Source: an uncultured Erythrobacteraceae bacterium
Lineage (GTDB): Bacteria > Pseudomonadota > Alphaproteobacteria > Sphingomonadales > Sphingomonadaceae
DNA: 8,369 nucleotides
Assembly (NCBI GenBank): GCA_950071875.1
Contig: CATMNW010000088.1
Span: 1-8,369, forward strand
Reading direction: 5' to 3'
The notes beneath the pieces are model-generated. The model saw only the letters and a program-made list of their open reading frames with translations, was not told where the DNA came from and ran no database searches. The translations under genes were made by a program, and so were the position numbers. Shown here piece by piece: positions 1 to 6,905 of the stretch; the first letter of the stretch is position 1, and the number at the start of each line of letters is the position of its first letter.

Positions 1-1
1 C

Positions 2-454
2 GTGCTGCTTGCCCTGCCCTTTCCCACCGGAGAGGCAGAGCAGGCGATCATCGCCGAGGACCGCTTTTTCGTCGCCTATCCGGGGGACGAGCCACGCGAA
101 TTGCCCGAGGAAATCCGCCCCGAAACGATCGAAGACGGGCGGCTGCTGCTGCTCGAAGACGGGCACTGCCTGAAAGAGCACGCGCTCGCCGCCTGCAATC
201 GGCCGGAATTGCGCGCGGCGACCAGCATGATCGGGACCAGCCTGCACACGCTCGTCCAGATGGTCGACAACGGGCTGGGAGTGACGATGCTGCCCGAGAT
301 GGCGCTGGAAGCCGGCATCCTGAACGGCACCAGCGTGATTGCGCGGCCCTTGGACTCGCCGGCTGCCACCCGGGATATCGCTCTGATCTGGCGTAAAAAT
401 TCACCCCGCCAGAGCGATTTCGAGCTCCTTGCCGAAGAGCTCCGCGCAGGTTGA
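2..454 (+). CDS. oxyR: OxyR-type LysR-family regulator, C-terminal half (5' truncated by window edge)
   Basis: This is the effector-binding domain of a LysR-type regulator; the DNA-binding helix-turn-helix lies left of the window. The first full codon happens to be GTG but is not the true start. About 150 residues are present, against roughly 300 for the family. The decisive motif is LEDGHCLKEHALAAC at about residues 51-65. Its two cysteines are nine residues apart, as are Cys199 and Cys208 of E. coli OxyR, which form the peroxide-sensing disulfide. The stretch around DNGLGVTMLPEMA (about 89-101) is also typical of the OxyR/LysR substrate domain. OxyR senses hydrogen peroxide in the cytoplasm and controls catalase and peroxidase genes. 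No peroxide-defence gene lies directly downstream, so its targets or partner are probably to the left or elsewhere. Family assignment is firm; that it is the main OxyR of the cell is inferred. Confidence 0.88.
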   Translation: MLLALPFPTGEAEQAIIAEDRFFVAYPGDEPRELPEEIRPETIEDGRLLLLEDGHCLKEHALAACNRPELRAATSMIGTSLHTLVQMVDNGLGVTMLPEMALEAGILNGTSVIARPLDSPAATRDIALIWRKNSPRQSDFELLAEELRAG

Positions 455-651
455 AATATTCGCGCGAGTCAACGGGCGAGCAAAAAAATCTATTGAAAAG
501 TCGAGACTCGGGGCCCGCCCTTATGGCACATACCCGCTCCGTGCCTGGCGTTTCCCGCCTTCCATCATCGGTCGGAACGGGTCGCGCCACTGTATCATGA
601 CGTTGGACTTATGGTCCTGGTCGATTGAGCGCGCGCGGGGGATTGACGACG

Positions 652-1629
652 ATGGGGACGTTTTCGGCTACTGGCATGGCGGTGCCGCGTGACGCCAACG
701 CGCGGATCAATTCACGCCTGGGGGACGACGAGATTCCCCGCAACGTGATCGCCGATCTGGCCAAGCGTCCTGCTCTGCACCCCCACATCGTAACCTTCGC
801 CAACGAGAAAGGCGGCGTCGGCAAATCGACACTGGCCTTTCATGTTGCCATTGCCCTTGCCCATGCGGGAGCGCGGGTGGTCGCGATCGACCTCGATCGG
901 CGCCAGCGGACGCTGGAGCGGGGCCTGTCCTATCGCAATGGTACTGCCGGGAATCTGGGCGTCGCGCTGCCGATGCCCCAGTTTGGGGTGGTCGACCAGC
1001 CAAGCACGGCCTGCCTGTATCAAACGATTGCACGACTGGGCGCGGATGCCGATTTTGTCATCCTGGATGCCGCCGGTGCCAATTCTCCGATATTCCGCCG
1101 CGTGGTCGCTCTGGCCGACACGCTTGTGACGCCGGTCAACGCCTCGTTCCTCGATCTGGAGTTACTCGGCCGTGTAAACCCGGTTGGCGGCATGCCCGAT
1201 CGCGCCGGCTGCTTCGGGCAGACCGTGGCCGCCCTTCGCGAAGAGAAGCTTGCGCAGCAGATGGGGCGGATCGAGTGGGTGGTGGTAAAGAACCGCGTCC
1301 GCTCTGCCGAGAAACGCCATATGGGCCGGATCGACGACGCTCTGGCGCGGCTATCGACCGCGCATGATTTCCGGGTGGGGAAGGGGCTGAGCGAACGATT
1401 GGCGTTTCGCGAGCTGTTTCAGTTCGGCCTTACTCATCTCGATCTGGGCCTCATACCCGACATGATCCGACCGCAGGCCTCGACTTGCGAGGAGGTTTCA
1501 ACCCTCGTCGCCGATCTTGGCCTTACATTTGAGCAGCACAACAACACGCAGACCCCCGCACTGCCCGCAAGACGCGTTCTCAGACGAACGAGGCATGTCT
1601 TTCGCGAAGCCTTGAGCGCAGCGGTCTAG
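652..1629 (+). CDS. mipZ: MipZ/ParA-like division-placement P-loop ATPase, with long N- and C-terminal extensions
   Basis: MipZ ATPases bind chromosomal DNA and ParB, form polar gradients and block FtsZ assembly away from midcell. With this ATG the protein has 325 residues. A deviant Walker A, NEKGGVGKST, is at about 51-60, with the ParA-type lysine at 53 and the P-loop lysine at 58. IDLDRRQRT follows at about 79-87, and the Walker B strand FVILD ends at Asp139. The later blocks WVVVKNR (about 209-215) and FRELFQFGLTHLDL (about 252-265) are hallmarks of MipZ rather than plasmid ParA. The family usually begins a few residues before the P-loop, so about 45 residues here are extra, as is a basic tail after about 291. 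ATG 652 was chosen because a G-rich stretch lies about 10 bases upstream; TTG 625, ATG 676 and GTG 745 are in-frame alternatives. It could be a diverged paralogue rather than the main MipZ. It converges on the minus-strand cyclase 9 bp away. Confidence 0.85.
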   Translation: MGTFSATGMAVPRDANARINSRLGDDEIPRNVIADLAKRPALHPHIVTFANEKGGVGKSTLAFHVAIALAHAGARVVAIDLDRRQRTLERGLSYRNGTAGNLGVALPMPQFGVVDQPSTACLYQTIARLGADADFVILDAAGANSPIFRRVVALADTLVTPVNASFLDLELLGRVNPVGGMPDRAGCFGQTVAALREEKLAQQMGRIEWVVVKNRVRSAEKRHMGRIDDALARLSTAHDFRVGKGLSERLAFRELFQFGLTHLDLGLIPDMIRPQASTCEEVSTLVADLGLTFEQHNNTQTPALPARRVLRRTRHVFREALSAAV

Positions 1630-1638
1630 ATTTATCGC

Positions 1639-2793
1639 TCAGGCGTCCGCCAACCTGATCTGGTTGCGACCGCCTTCCTTGGATCGGTAGAGCGCCTCGT
1701 CTGCCGCGGCGAGGGCTTCTCTCGGATCGGCGTAGCTCACAACATTGGCGACGCCGCCGGAAAAAGTCACCTGCCCGAAGGGTTTGTCGGTTCGCCGGTT
1801 GATCATGCGCCGTGCAGCAAGCTCCGCACGTGCGCCGTCGAGCAATTCCAGCGCCTCCTCGGGCGCGATACCGCGGAACAGGAGGGCAAACTCCTCGCCG
1901 CCATGGCGCGCGATGTAACAATCCTTGCCGCAGAGGGCGGAAAGATTGTCGGCAACCTGACGGATGATCCGGTCGCCCGCCTCGTGACCATGGGTATCGT
2001 TGATCGCCTTGAAGTGATCGATATCGCAATAGGCCACGCTCAAGGGATGGCGCTTGCGCGTCGCCTGGGCATATTCGACCCGCAGCGCTTCTTCGAATGC
2101 GCGTCGGTTCGGCAGACCGGTCAGGTAATCGACCTCCGCATCCTTGCGCGCACGGTCGAGGTTCTTGCGCAGGCGAGCTGTTTCCTGCTCGCTGGCACGC
2201 AGATTTTCCTCTGCCTGGCGGGATCGGGCAAGCATCTCCTTCGCGAAATCCGAAAGGCTCGCGATCAGACCCGTTGTGTCGAGCGACGAATTGAGATGAT
2301 CAACCCTGCGTTCCAGTTCGTCGCCATATTCGGACGTGGCTTCGCGCGCGGTCTTGGTCGCCCGTGAAAGATCCTCGATCCCGCGTTCCAGCTTCGTCGC
2401 AAGATTTTCGAGCGACCGATTCTCCGAAGACGGGTCTGTCGCCGAAACCTCTTCCAGCCAGCTCTGGGTGACGGGCTCCCCTGCTTCGTCCTGCTGTTTG
2501 ACGCTGCGCGCAAAGGCCGGGTTCAAACCCGAGCAGGCTTCGTGTGCTGCGGCAAGCGTGACGGGGTTCACATCCAGATCGTGGTCGATCAGGAAGCTGC
2601 TGATATCATTCAGAAGTCGGCGTCGCGCCTTCGGATCGACCTTCGGCAAACTGGCGGAAAACGGCGCTTCGTTATCGTCGGCGTCGAACATCCGTGCCCG
2701 GAACAAGCCGATGCGCTGGAGAATGCCAGCGGAAGTTTCGTCGAACCCGGATGCAGGAAGTGTCGCCATGCCCCCATGTACATCGGCAACCAT
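1639..2793 (-). CDS. GGDEF-domain diguanylate cyclase, soluble
   Basis: It likely makes cyclic-di-GMP from two GTP molecules in the cytoplasm. The protein has 384 residues and no membrane segment or signal peptide. Residues 1-120 are a helical N-terminal region I do not recognise. About 125-220 is charged and heptad-like, probably a coiled coil or signalling helix. The GGDEF domain spans about 220-382 and starts with DYLTGLPNRR (222-231). It contains CDIDHFKAIND (256-266), with metal-binding aspartate, and an intact GGEEF active-site loop at 298-302. The product-inhibition site (RxxD ending five residues before GGEEF) is absent; GKDC occupies that position. The ATG at 2793 has no clear Shine-Dalgarno site; the ATG at 2769 (residue 9) is an alternative. 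The gene lies 33 bp downstream of pgsA on the same strand and may be read from its promoter. Activity is inferred from the intact loop; the input signal is unknown. Confidence 0.93.
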   Translation of the reverse strand: MVADVHGGMATLPASGFDETSAGILQRIGLFRARMFDADDNEAPFSASLPKVDPKARRRLLNDISSFLIDHDLDVNPVTLAAAHEACSGLNPAFARSVKQQDEAGEPVTQSWLEEVSATDPSSENRSLENLATKLERGIEDLSRATKTAREATSEYGDELERRVDHLNSSLDTTGLIASLSDFAKEMLARSRQAEENLRASEQETARLRKNLDRARKDAEVDYLTGLPNRRAFEEALRVEYAQATRKRHPLSVAYCDIDHFKAINDTHGHEAGDRIIRQVADNLSALCGKDCYIARHGGEEFALLFRGIAPEEALELLDGARAELAARRMINRRTDKPFGQVTFSGGVANVVSYADPREALAAADEALYRSKEGGRNQIRLADA

Positions 2794-2826
2794 TATTCAC
2801 TGATAAACGCGGGCGAGTTTTTTTGC

Positions 2827-3396
2827 TCAGGTGTCCATGTGCCGAAGACCCACCCTGAGGTAGCCGTATCCAGTGATGCAGGTCAGAACCGCGGCAATCC
2901 AGAGCGAAGCGAGACCGACCCAGCGGATCGGCTCGATTTCGGGCAGCACACCGGCGAAGATCAGCAGGCCCAGGGCGATCATCTGCAGCGTGGTCTTCCA
3001 CTTGGCGAGCCGGGTCACCGGCACGGAGACCTGAATACCGCCGAGAAACTCGCGCAGACCCGATACGATGATCTCGCGCATCAGGATGATCAGCCCGGCA
3101 ACGACATGTGCGTCGCCCACGATCGGACCGGTAAGGCCGCCCTTGGCAGTCAATATCAGGATGACGGCGGCAACCATGATCTTGTCCGCGATGGGATCGA
3201 GGAACTGGCCGAGCTTCGAGACGGTCCCCTGCGAACGCGCCAGCATTCCGTCGAAATAATCCGTGATCGCCGCTGCGCAGTACAGCAAAAAGCCGATCGC
3301 ATAGCCAAGCTGCCAGTCCGGCCACCACAGGAACAGCACGAGTAGTGGGACCGCGAAGATTCGCGACAGGGTGAGGATGTTGGGAAGAGTCAGCAT
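2827..3396 (-). CDS. pgsA: CDP-diacylglycerol--glycerol-3-phosphate 3-phosphatidyltransferase
   Basis: PgsA is an inner-membrane enzyme. It joins CDP-diacylglycerol and glycerol-3-phosphate to make phosphatidylglycerophosphate, the committed step towards phosphatidylglycerol and cardiolipin. The 189-residue length is typical. The N-terminus MLTLPNILTLSR is characteristic of the family and supports this start. The full CDP-alcohol phosphotransferase signature DGxxARx8GxxxDxxxD occupies residues 49-71. Asp46, Asp49, Asp67 and Asp71 are the expected metal and catalytic residues. Several hydrophobic membrane segments follow, at about 12-24, 30-45, 72-84, 94-112, 133-148 and 160-175. No good Shine-Dalgarno site sits at the normal distance: AGG at 3412-3414 is 15 bases from the start and better placed for an overlapping four-codon ORF. 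It is divergent from the LplT-like transporter and lies upstream of the GGDEF gene. Confidence 0.96.
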   Translation of the reverse strand: MLTLPNILTLSRIFAVPLLVLFLWWPDWQLGYAIGFLLYCAAAITDYFDGMLARSQGTVSKLGQFLDPIADKIMVAAVILILTAKGGLTGPIVGDAHVVAGLIILMREIIVSGLREFLGGIQVSVPVTRLAKWKTTLQMIALGLLIFAGVLPEIEPIRWVGLASLWIAAVLTCITGYGYLRVGLRHMDT

Positions 3397-3493
3397 TGGG
3401 TCATCAATGCACCTAGACGATGCACGCTCCCAGAAAAAGCGGGATGTGCCCTTTGCGTGGCGCCTCGCGCTGCTCTAACGGGGTCGGCTTGAA

Positions 3494-3506
3494 GCGCCGA
3501 CGGCGC
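3494..3506. repeat. Short perfect inverted repeat in the leader of the LplT-like gene
   Basis: GCGCCG and CGGCGC flank a single A, giving a 13-base palindrome. In RNA this would be a five-base-pair GC hairpin with a GAC loop. It ends 13 bases before the transporter's ATG and just ahead of its Shine-Dalgarno GGAG (3510-3513). It could be a small leader hairpin or an operator half in the divergent pgsA/transporter region, or simply chance in GC-rich DNA. Confidence 0.25.
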
Positions 3507-3519
3507 ATCGGAGTGATTT

Positions 3520-4839
3520 ATGACGACGTTGAGACTGCTGAGGCGACGGCGCTTCCTGCCGTTGTTCTGCACCCAGTTGCTCAACGCTTTCAACGACAAT
3601 CTCTACAAGACCGCGATGGTGCTTTTCGTGGTTTACGCGGTCTACAACGACCCGGAAGCCGAGACCCAGTTCAGCGCCATCGCGTCTGCGCTGTTCATCG
3701 CACCTTTCATCTTCGCCTCGGCAATTTCGGGCCAACTCGCGGACATGCGCGACAAGGCGAAGATCATCCGCACGGTGAAGCTGTGCGAGATCATGCTGAT
3801 GAGCCTTGGTGCGGCAGGGCTTTTCCTGGCGTGGCAGGGCATCCTTATCCACGCTTTCGCGATCCCGCTGATGCTGTTCGCGCTGTTCCTGGCAGGCGTG
3901 CAATCGACCTTCCTTGGGCCGATCAAGTATTCGATCCTGCCGCAGCACCTGCGCAAGCAAGAGGTGCTGGCCGGAACCGGCCTGATCGAAGCGGGCACCT
4001 ATCTTGCCATCCTTTGCGGCACGATTCTGGCAGGCTGGATCCCGGTCGAGGTGGCTATGGTGCTGATTCTGGTTACCGCGCTGGTCGGTTATCGGGTGAG
4101 TCGCAGCATTCCCCCAGCCCCGGCGATGGGTACGATCGAGCCCATCGACTGGAACATCTTCCGGTCGTCCGCAGCGCTCGTCCAGTTCGTGTTGAAGGAT
4201 CGCGTGATCTACCTCGCCACGATCGCGATCAGCGTTTTCTGGACCGTGGGCGCGATCCTGTTCATCCAGTTTCCGCCCCTGGCGAAGAACGTGATCTACG
4301 CGAGCAAGGAGGTTGCGACGCTGTTCATCGTGATGTTCTCCATCGGGATCGCGATCGGGTCGGTGATCATCAACCACCTGCTCAAAGGCGAAGTCTCCGC
4401 GCGATACGCCCCCGTTTCGGTCATCGCGATGGGTTTCTTCATCCTCCTGTTCTACCTGTTTGTGCGCCAGTGGCCGACGGGGTTCGAAGGCGAATTGCTG
4501 ACAATTCCCGAATTTCTCGCGTTTCCCTTGGCGTGGGTTCTGCTCGTCAACCTGCTCCTGATCGCGATAGCCGGCGGATCTTTCGTCGTTCCGCTTTACG
4601 CGTTTCTCACGACTCGTGTGGCGCGCGACAGGGCATCGCGCACGATCGCGGCGACCAATATGATCAGTTCGGTGTTCATGGTCGGCGGAGCGCTGCTGGC
4701 AATCCTGATGTCGATCGTGGGGATCGGGATCGAGGAACAGCTTCTGGCAGGGGTGATACTCTGCCTGATGACGAGCTGGGCGGCGCGCAAGCTATACGCC
4801 GAGGAGCACCTGCCGAGCCTGCATCTGGATCAGGATTGA
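3520..4839 (+). CDS. MFS transporter of the LplT/Aas N-terminal type, likely lysophospholipid transporter
   Basis: This 439-residue inner-membrane protein has about 10-12 hydrophobic segments. It resembles the major-facilitator half of Aas-type fusion proteins and E. coli LplT, which moves lysophospholipids inward across the inner membrane for re-acylation. Visible family marks are QLLNAFNDN (19-27), the MFS loop motif GQLADMRDKAKIIR (71-84), GPIKYSILPQHL (133-144) and LIEAGTYLAILCGTIL (155-170). The start is well set by GGAG at 3510-3513, six bases before the ATG. No acyltransferase or acyl-ACP synthetase domain follows, unlike in the large fusions; translation stops right after the membrane part. 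Being divergent from pgsA supports a phospholipid role. Substrate is inferred from family and context, not seen. The MFS assignment is certain; the LplT-like role is probable. Confidence 0.9.
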   Translation: MTTLRLLRRRRFLPLFCTQLLNAFNDNLYKTAMVLFVVYAVYNDPEAETQFSAIASALFIAPFIFASAISGQLADMRDKAKIIRTVKLCEIMLMSLGAAGLFLAWQGILIHAFAIPLMLFALFLAGVQSTFLGPIKYSILPQHLRKQEVLAGTGLIEAGTYLAILCGTILAGWIPVEVAMVLILVTALVGYRVSRSIPPAPAMGTIEPIDWNIFRSSAALVQFVLKDRVIYLATIAISVFWTVGAILFIQFPPLAKNVIYASKEVATLFIVMFSIGIAIGSVIINHLLKGEVSARYAPVSVIAMGFFILLFYLFVRQWPTGFEGELLTIPEFLAFPLAWVLLVNLLLIAIAGGSFVVPLYAFLTTRVARDRASRTIAATNMISSVFMVGGALLAILMSIVGIGIEEQLLAGVILCLMTSWAARKLYAEEHLPSLHLDQD

Positions 4840-4843
4840 TCGT

Positions 4844-5035
4844 TCAGAAGATGAAGACCAGCGCGCCGACCAGACAGGCGACGTAAGCGCCCAGAAAACC
4901 GACCCAGTCGTTTTGCGACAGCGACCAGCGTGTGGACCGCGTCATCCGGTCGCGTTGCAGATCTGGCCGCACCATCAGGGATGCGCGAAACGGGTGCCGC
5001 GCGGATTCGTTTGTCAGGACAAGTGAGCGTCTCAT
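4844..5035 (-). CDS. Possible small single-span membrane protein, 63 residues
   Basis: I do not recognise a family. The C-terminus is one hydrophobic helix, DWVGFLGAYVACLVGALVFIF, reaching the stop codon. It is preceded by a basic, arginine-rich segment, so the predicted topology is N-terminus in the cytoplasm. The frame converges on the LplT-like gene with four bases between the stop codons. The start is uncertain: ATG 5035 gives 63 residues, ATG 4975 gives 43, ATG 4945 gives 33 and GTG 5104 gives 86. None has a good Shine-Dalgarno site. The clean ending of the membrane helix at the stop argues for a real gene; lack of translation signals argues against. Without it, 4840-5172 would be a 333-base gap. 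The rest of that gap (5036-5172) holds an inverted repeat and presumably the promoter of the downstream enzyme, for which I see no clear -35/-10. Confidence 0.4.
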   Translation of the reverse strand: MRRSLVLTNESARHPFRASLMVRPDLQRDRMTRSTRWSLSQNDWVGFLGAYVACLVGALVFIF

Positions 5036-5066
5036 GCGGATCGTGATTAACTTTTCGGTAAGGAAT

Positions 5067-5084
5067 GGCGAGCGCACACTCGCC
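5067..5084. repeat. Perfect 6-bp inverted repeat between small ORF and ThDP enzyme
   Basis: GGCGAG and CTCGCC flank a six-base loop (CGCACA). No T-run follows on either strand, so it is not a standard intrinsic terminator. It lies about 90 bases before the thiamine-diphosphate enzyme start and could be an operator or leader hairpin. Chance occurrence is quite possible at this GC content. Confidence 0.25.
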
Positions 5085-5172
5085 TGCGTCCGCGGTTGGG
5101 ACACAGCAGGCCACTGATCCTTAACGCACGCACTGGATTGCCCCGCTCAACCTCGCGCTCTAGGGGCATCGC

Positions 5173-6840
5173 ATGGCTGACAGCACTACTCCGCAGGCCG
5201 CACGCCTGCTCGTCGATTGCCTTGCAGAACAGGGCTGCGATCGCATCTTCACCGTCCCGGGCGAGAGTTTTCTCCCGGTTCTCGACGCTCTGGTCGACCG
5301 TCCGCAAATCGATGTGATGACCTGCCGGCAGGAGGGCGGTGTCGCCTTCATGGCGTGCGCGGACGGAGCGATGACAGGCCGCCCCGGTATCGCGTTCGTA
5401 ACGCGCGGCCCCGGTGCGACAAATGCCAGCATCGGCGTGCATGTCGCGCATCAGGATAGCCAGCCGATGATCCTGTTCATCGGCGATGTCGCGCGCGGCA
5501 TGCGCGACCGCGAGGGCTTTCAGGAAATCGACTTCCCGGCGTTCTTCGACCCGATCTGCAAGTGGGCTGCGCGGATCGACAGTGCCGACCGCATCCCGGA
5601 ATATATCGCACGCGCCTATTCGACCGCGATCTCCGGTCGTCCGGGACCAGTGGTCCTCGCCCTGCCCGAGGACATGCTCTACGACGCGACCAGCGCTCTC
5701 CCGCGCGGGCAGGTGGCGCGCCCCGCGCAGGCACCATGCCCCGACGCCATGCAGACGATGATGTCGCTCATCGAGGACGCGGCCGCCCCGCTGGCCATTA
5801 TTGGAGGGGCCGGCTGGAACGCGAAGGCCCGGGAGTATTTCCAGCTTTTTGCCGAAAAGCTTGGACTTCCGGTTGCCACAGCTTTCCGCAGGCAGGATGC
5901 CATCGCTCCCTCATCGCCGGTCTACGCGGGCAATATGGGTTATGGGCCCAATCCGAAGCTGGTCGAACGCGTCAAGGCAGCCGATCTGCTTCTGGTCGTC
6001 GGGGCGCGGTTGGGAGAGGCAACCACCGACGGCTACACCGTGCCGCCGCTGGTCGACAAAGACCGCAAGCTCATCCACGTCTATCCCGATCCCGAGGAAC
6101 TGGGACGAGTTTATCCGGCCGATCTGGCGATCTGCGCGAGCATGGACGAATTTGCCGAGAGTGCAGCGCTGTGGGCCGGCGAGGACCCGCTGACGTTCGA
6201 CGCGGGGGCGCAGGCCAACCGCGAGTGGCAGGATTGGGCGACCGCCCATCCAAGCGACACCTATCCGCTCGATCTTGCTGCATGCGTCCAGTTCATGCGC
6301 GACACGTATCCAGCGGACACGATAATCTGCAATGGAGCGGGCAACTACGCGGGCTGGTGGCACCGCTACTGGCGCTACGCAGGGTACCCGAGCCAGCTTG
6401 CCCCGACGTGCGGCGCAATGGGCTATGGGGTGCCGGCTGCGGTTGCGGCGGCGAAGCGTCTTCCCGAACGCACCGTCGTGGCCATCGCCGGAGACGGCGA
6501 TTTCCTGATGAATGGCCAAGAACTGGCGAGCGCGGCGCAGGCCGGGTGCAATCTGATCGTGATCGTCGTCGATAACAGCGGCTACGGAACGATCCGTATG
6601 CACCAGGAGCGCGAGTTTCCCGAGCGCGTCTCGGCTACTTTCCTCGCCAATCCAGACTTCGCTGCGTTCGCGGCAAGCTTCGGCGCCTGGAGCGCGGCGG
6701 CGGAAACCACGCAGGCCTTTAAAGATGCACTTGTGGAGGCTCAGGGGCGCTCGGGAATACGGCTGATCCACGCGAAGATCGACATCGAGCAGCTCGCCGC
6801 CAGTGGGGCGACAGTATCTGGTCTTCGGGCAAAAGGGTGA
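5173..6840 (+). CDS. Thiamine-diphosphate-dependent enzyme, acetolactate synthase large-subunit-like
   Basis: The 555-residue soluble protein has the three-domain layout of the acetolactate synthase/pyruvate decarboxylase/benzaldehyde lyase superfamily. The N-terminal pyrimidine-binding domain (about 5-170) carries the cofactor-activating glutamate at position 54 in CRQEGG, and RGPGATNA at 78-85. The central domain (about 190-335) contains LLLVVGARLGE. The C-terminal diphosphate-binding domain (about 365-540) has the Mg/ThDP motif from GDG at 440-442 to VDNSGYG at about 466-472. The start is well supported by AGGGG at 5162-5166, six bases upstream. No regulatory ilvN subunit is adjacent, and no branched-chain amino-acid genes flank it, so a biosynthetic IlvB role is not supported by context. 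The family is certain. The substrate, probably a 2-keto acid in decarboxylation or carboligation, cannot be told from sequence. It ends nine bases before a strong terminator. Confidence 0.93.
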   Translation: MADSTTPQAARLLVDCLAEQGCDRIFTVPGESFLPVLDALVDRPQIDVMTCRQEGGVAFMACADGAMTGRPGIAFVTRGPGATNASIGVHVAHQDSQPMILFIGDVARGMRDREGFQEIDFPAFFDPICKWAARIDSADRIPEYIARAYSTAISGRPGPVVLALPEDMLYDATSALPRGQVARPAQAPCPDAMQTMMSLIEDAAAPLAIIGGAGWNAKAREYFQLFAEKLGLPVATAFRRQDAIAPSSPVYAGNMGYGPNPKLVERVKAADLLLVVGARLGEATTDGYTVPPLVDKDRKLIHVYPDPEELGRVYPADLAICASMDEFAESAALWAGEDPLTFDAGAQANREWQDWATAHPSDTYPLDLAACVQFMRDTYPADTIICNGAGNYAGWWHRYWRYAGYPSQLAPTCGAMGYGVPAAVAAAKRLPERTVVAIAGDGDFLMNGQELASAAQAGCNLIVIVVDNSGYGTIRMHQEREFPERVSATFLANPDFAAFAASFGAWSAAAETTQAFKDALVEAQGRSGIRLIHAKIDIEQLAASGATVSGLRAKG

Positions 6841-6849
6841 CTGGCATAG

Positions 6850-6886
6850 AAAAAGGGCGGCACCGCTAAGGTACCGCCCCTTTTTT
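6850..6886. terminator. Bidirectional intrinsic terminator
   Basis: The arms AAAAAGGGCGGCACC (6850-6864) and GGTACCGCCCC plus T6 (6870-6886) pair across the loop GCTAA, with one G-T-type pair and one bulged base. The T-run serves the thiamine-diphosphate enzyme on the plus strand. The A-run on the left becomes a U-run for the minus-strand CsbD gene, whose stop lies 19 bases away. Its position between two converging genes fits use in both directions. Confidence 0.92.
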
Positions 6887-6905
6887 GTCGTTTTGCGCGT
6901 GGCGA

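Noticed and set aside
574..604. GGAAC ... CGTT ahead of mipZ, resembling an EcfG promoter
   Set aside because: The spacer is 22 bases, well outside the 16-17 needed.
455..651. Search for a terminator or promoter between oxyR and mipZ
   Set aside because: A TTGAAA at 493-498 has no -10 at proper spacing, and short complementary words there do not form a compact hairpin.
2803..2825. GC stretch followed by a T-run on the plus strand, terminator-like
   Set aside because: No real stem, and no plus-strand gene ends here.
2542..3345. 267-codon plus-strand frame spanning the cyclase and pgsA
   Set aside because: Antisense to two well-supported genes and crosses their boundary; composition is that of a shadow.
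3475..4377. 300-codon minus-strand frame
   Set aside because: Antisense shadow of the transporter, with highly charged His/Gln/Arg-rich composition and no domain.
3420..4886. 488-codon open frame on the plus strand
   Set aside because: It overlaps the LplT-like gene in another phase and is rich in Arg, Gly, His and Pro, the usual shadow of a GC-rich gene. The overlapped frame has clear family motifs.
5562..6575. 337-codon plus-strand frame inside the ThDP enzyme
   Set aside because: Arg/Gly-rich out-of-phase shadow of a gene with intact catalytic motifs.
5911..6771. 286-codon minus-strand frame
   Set aside because: Antisense shadow of the ThDP enzyme with no recognisable motif.
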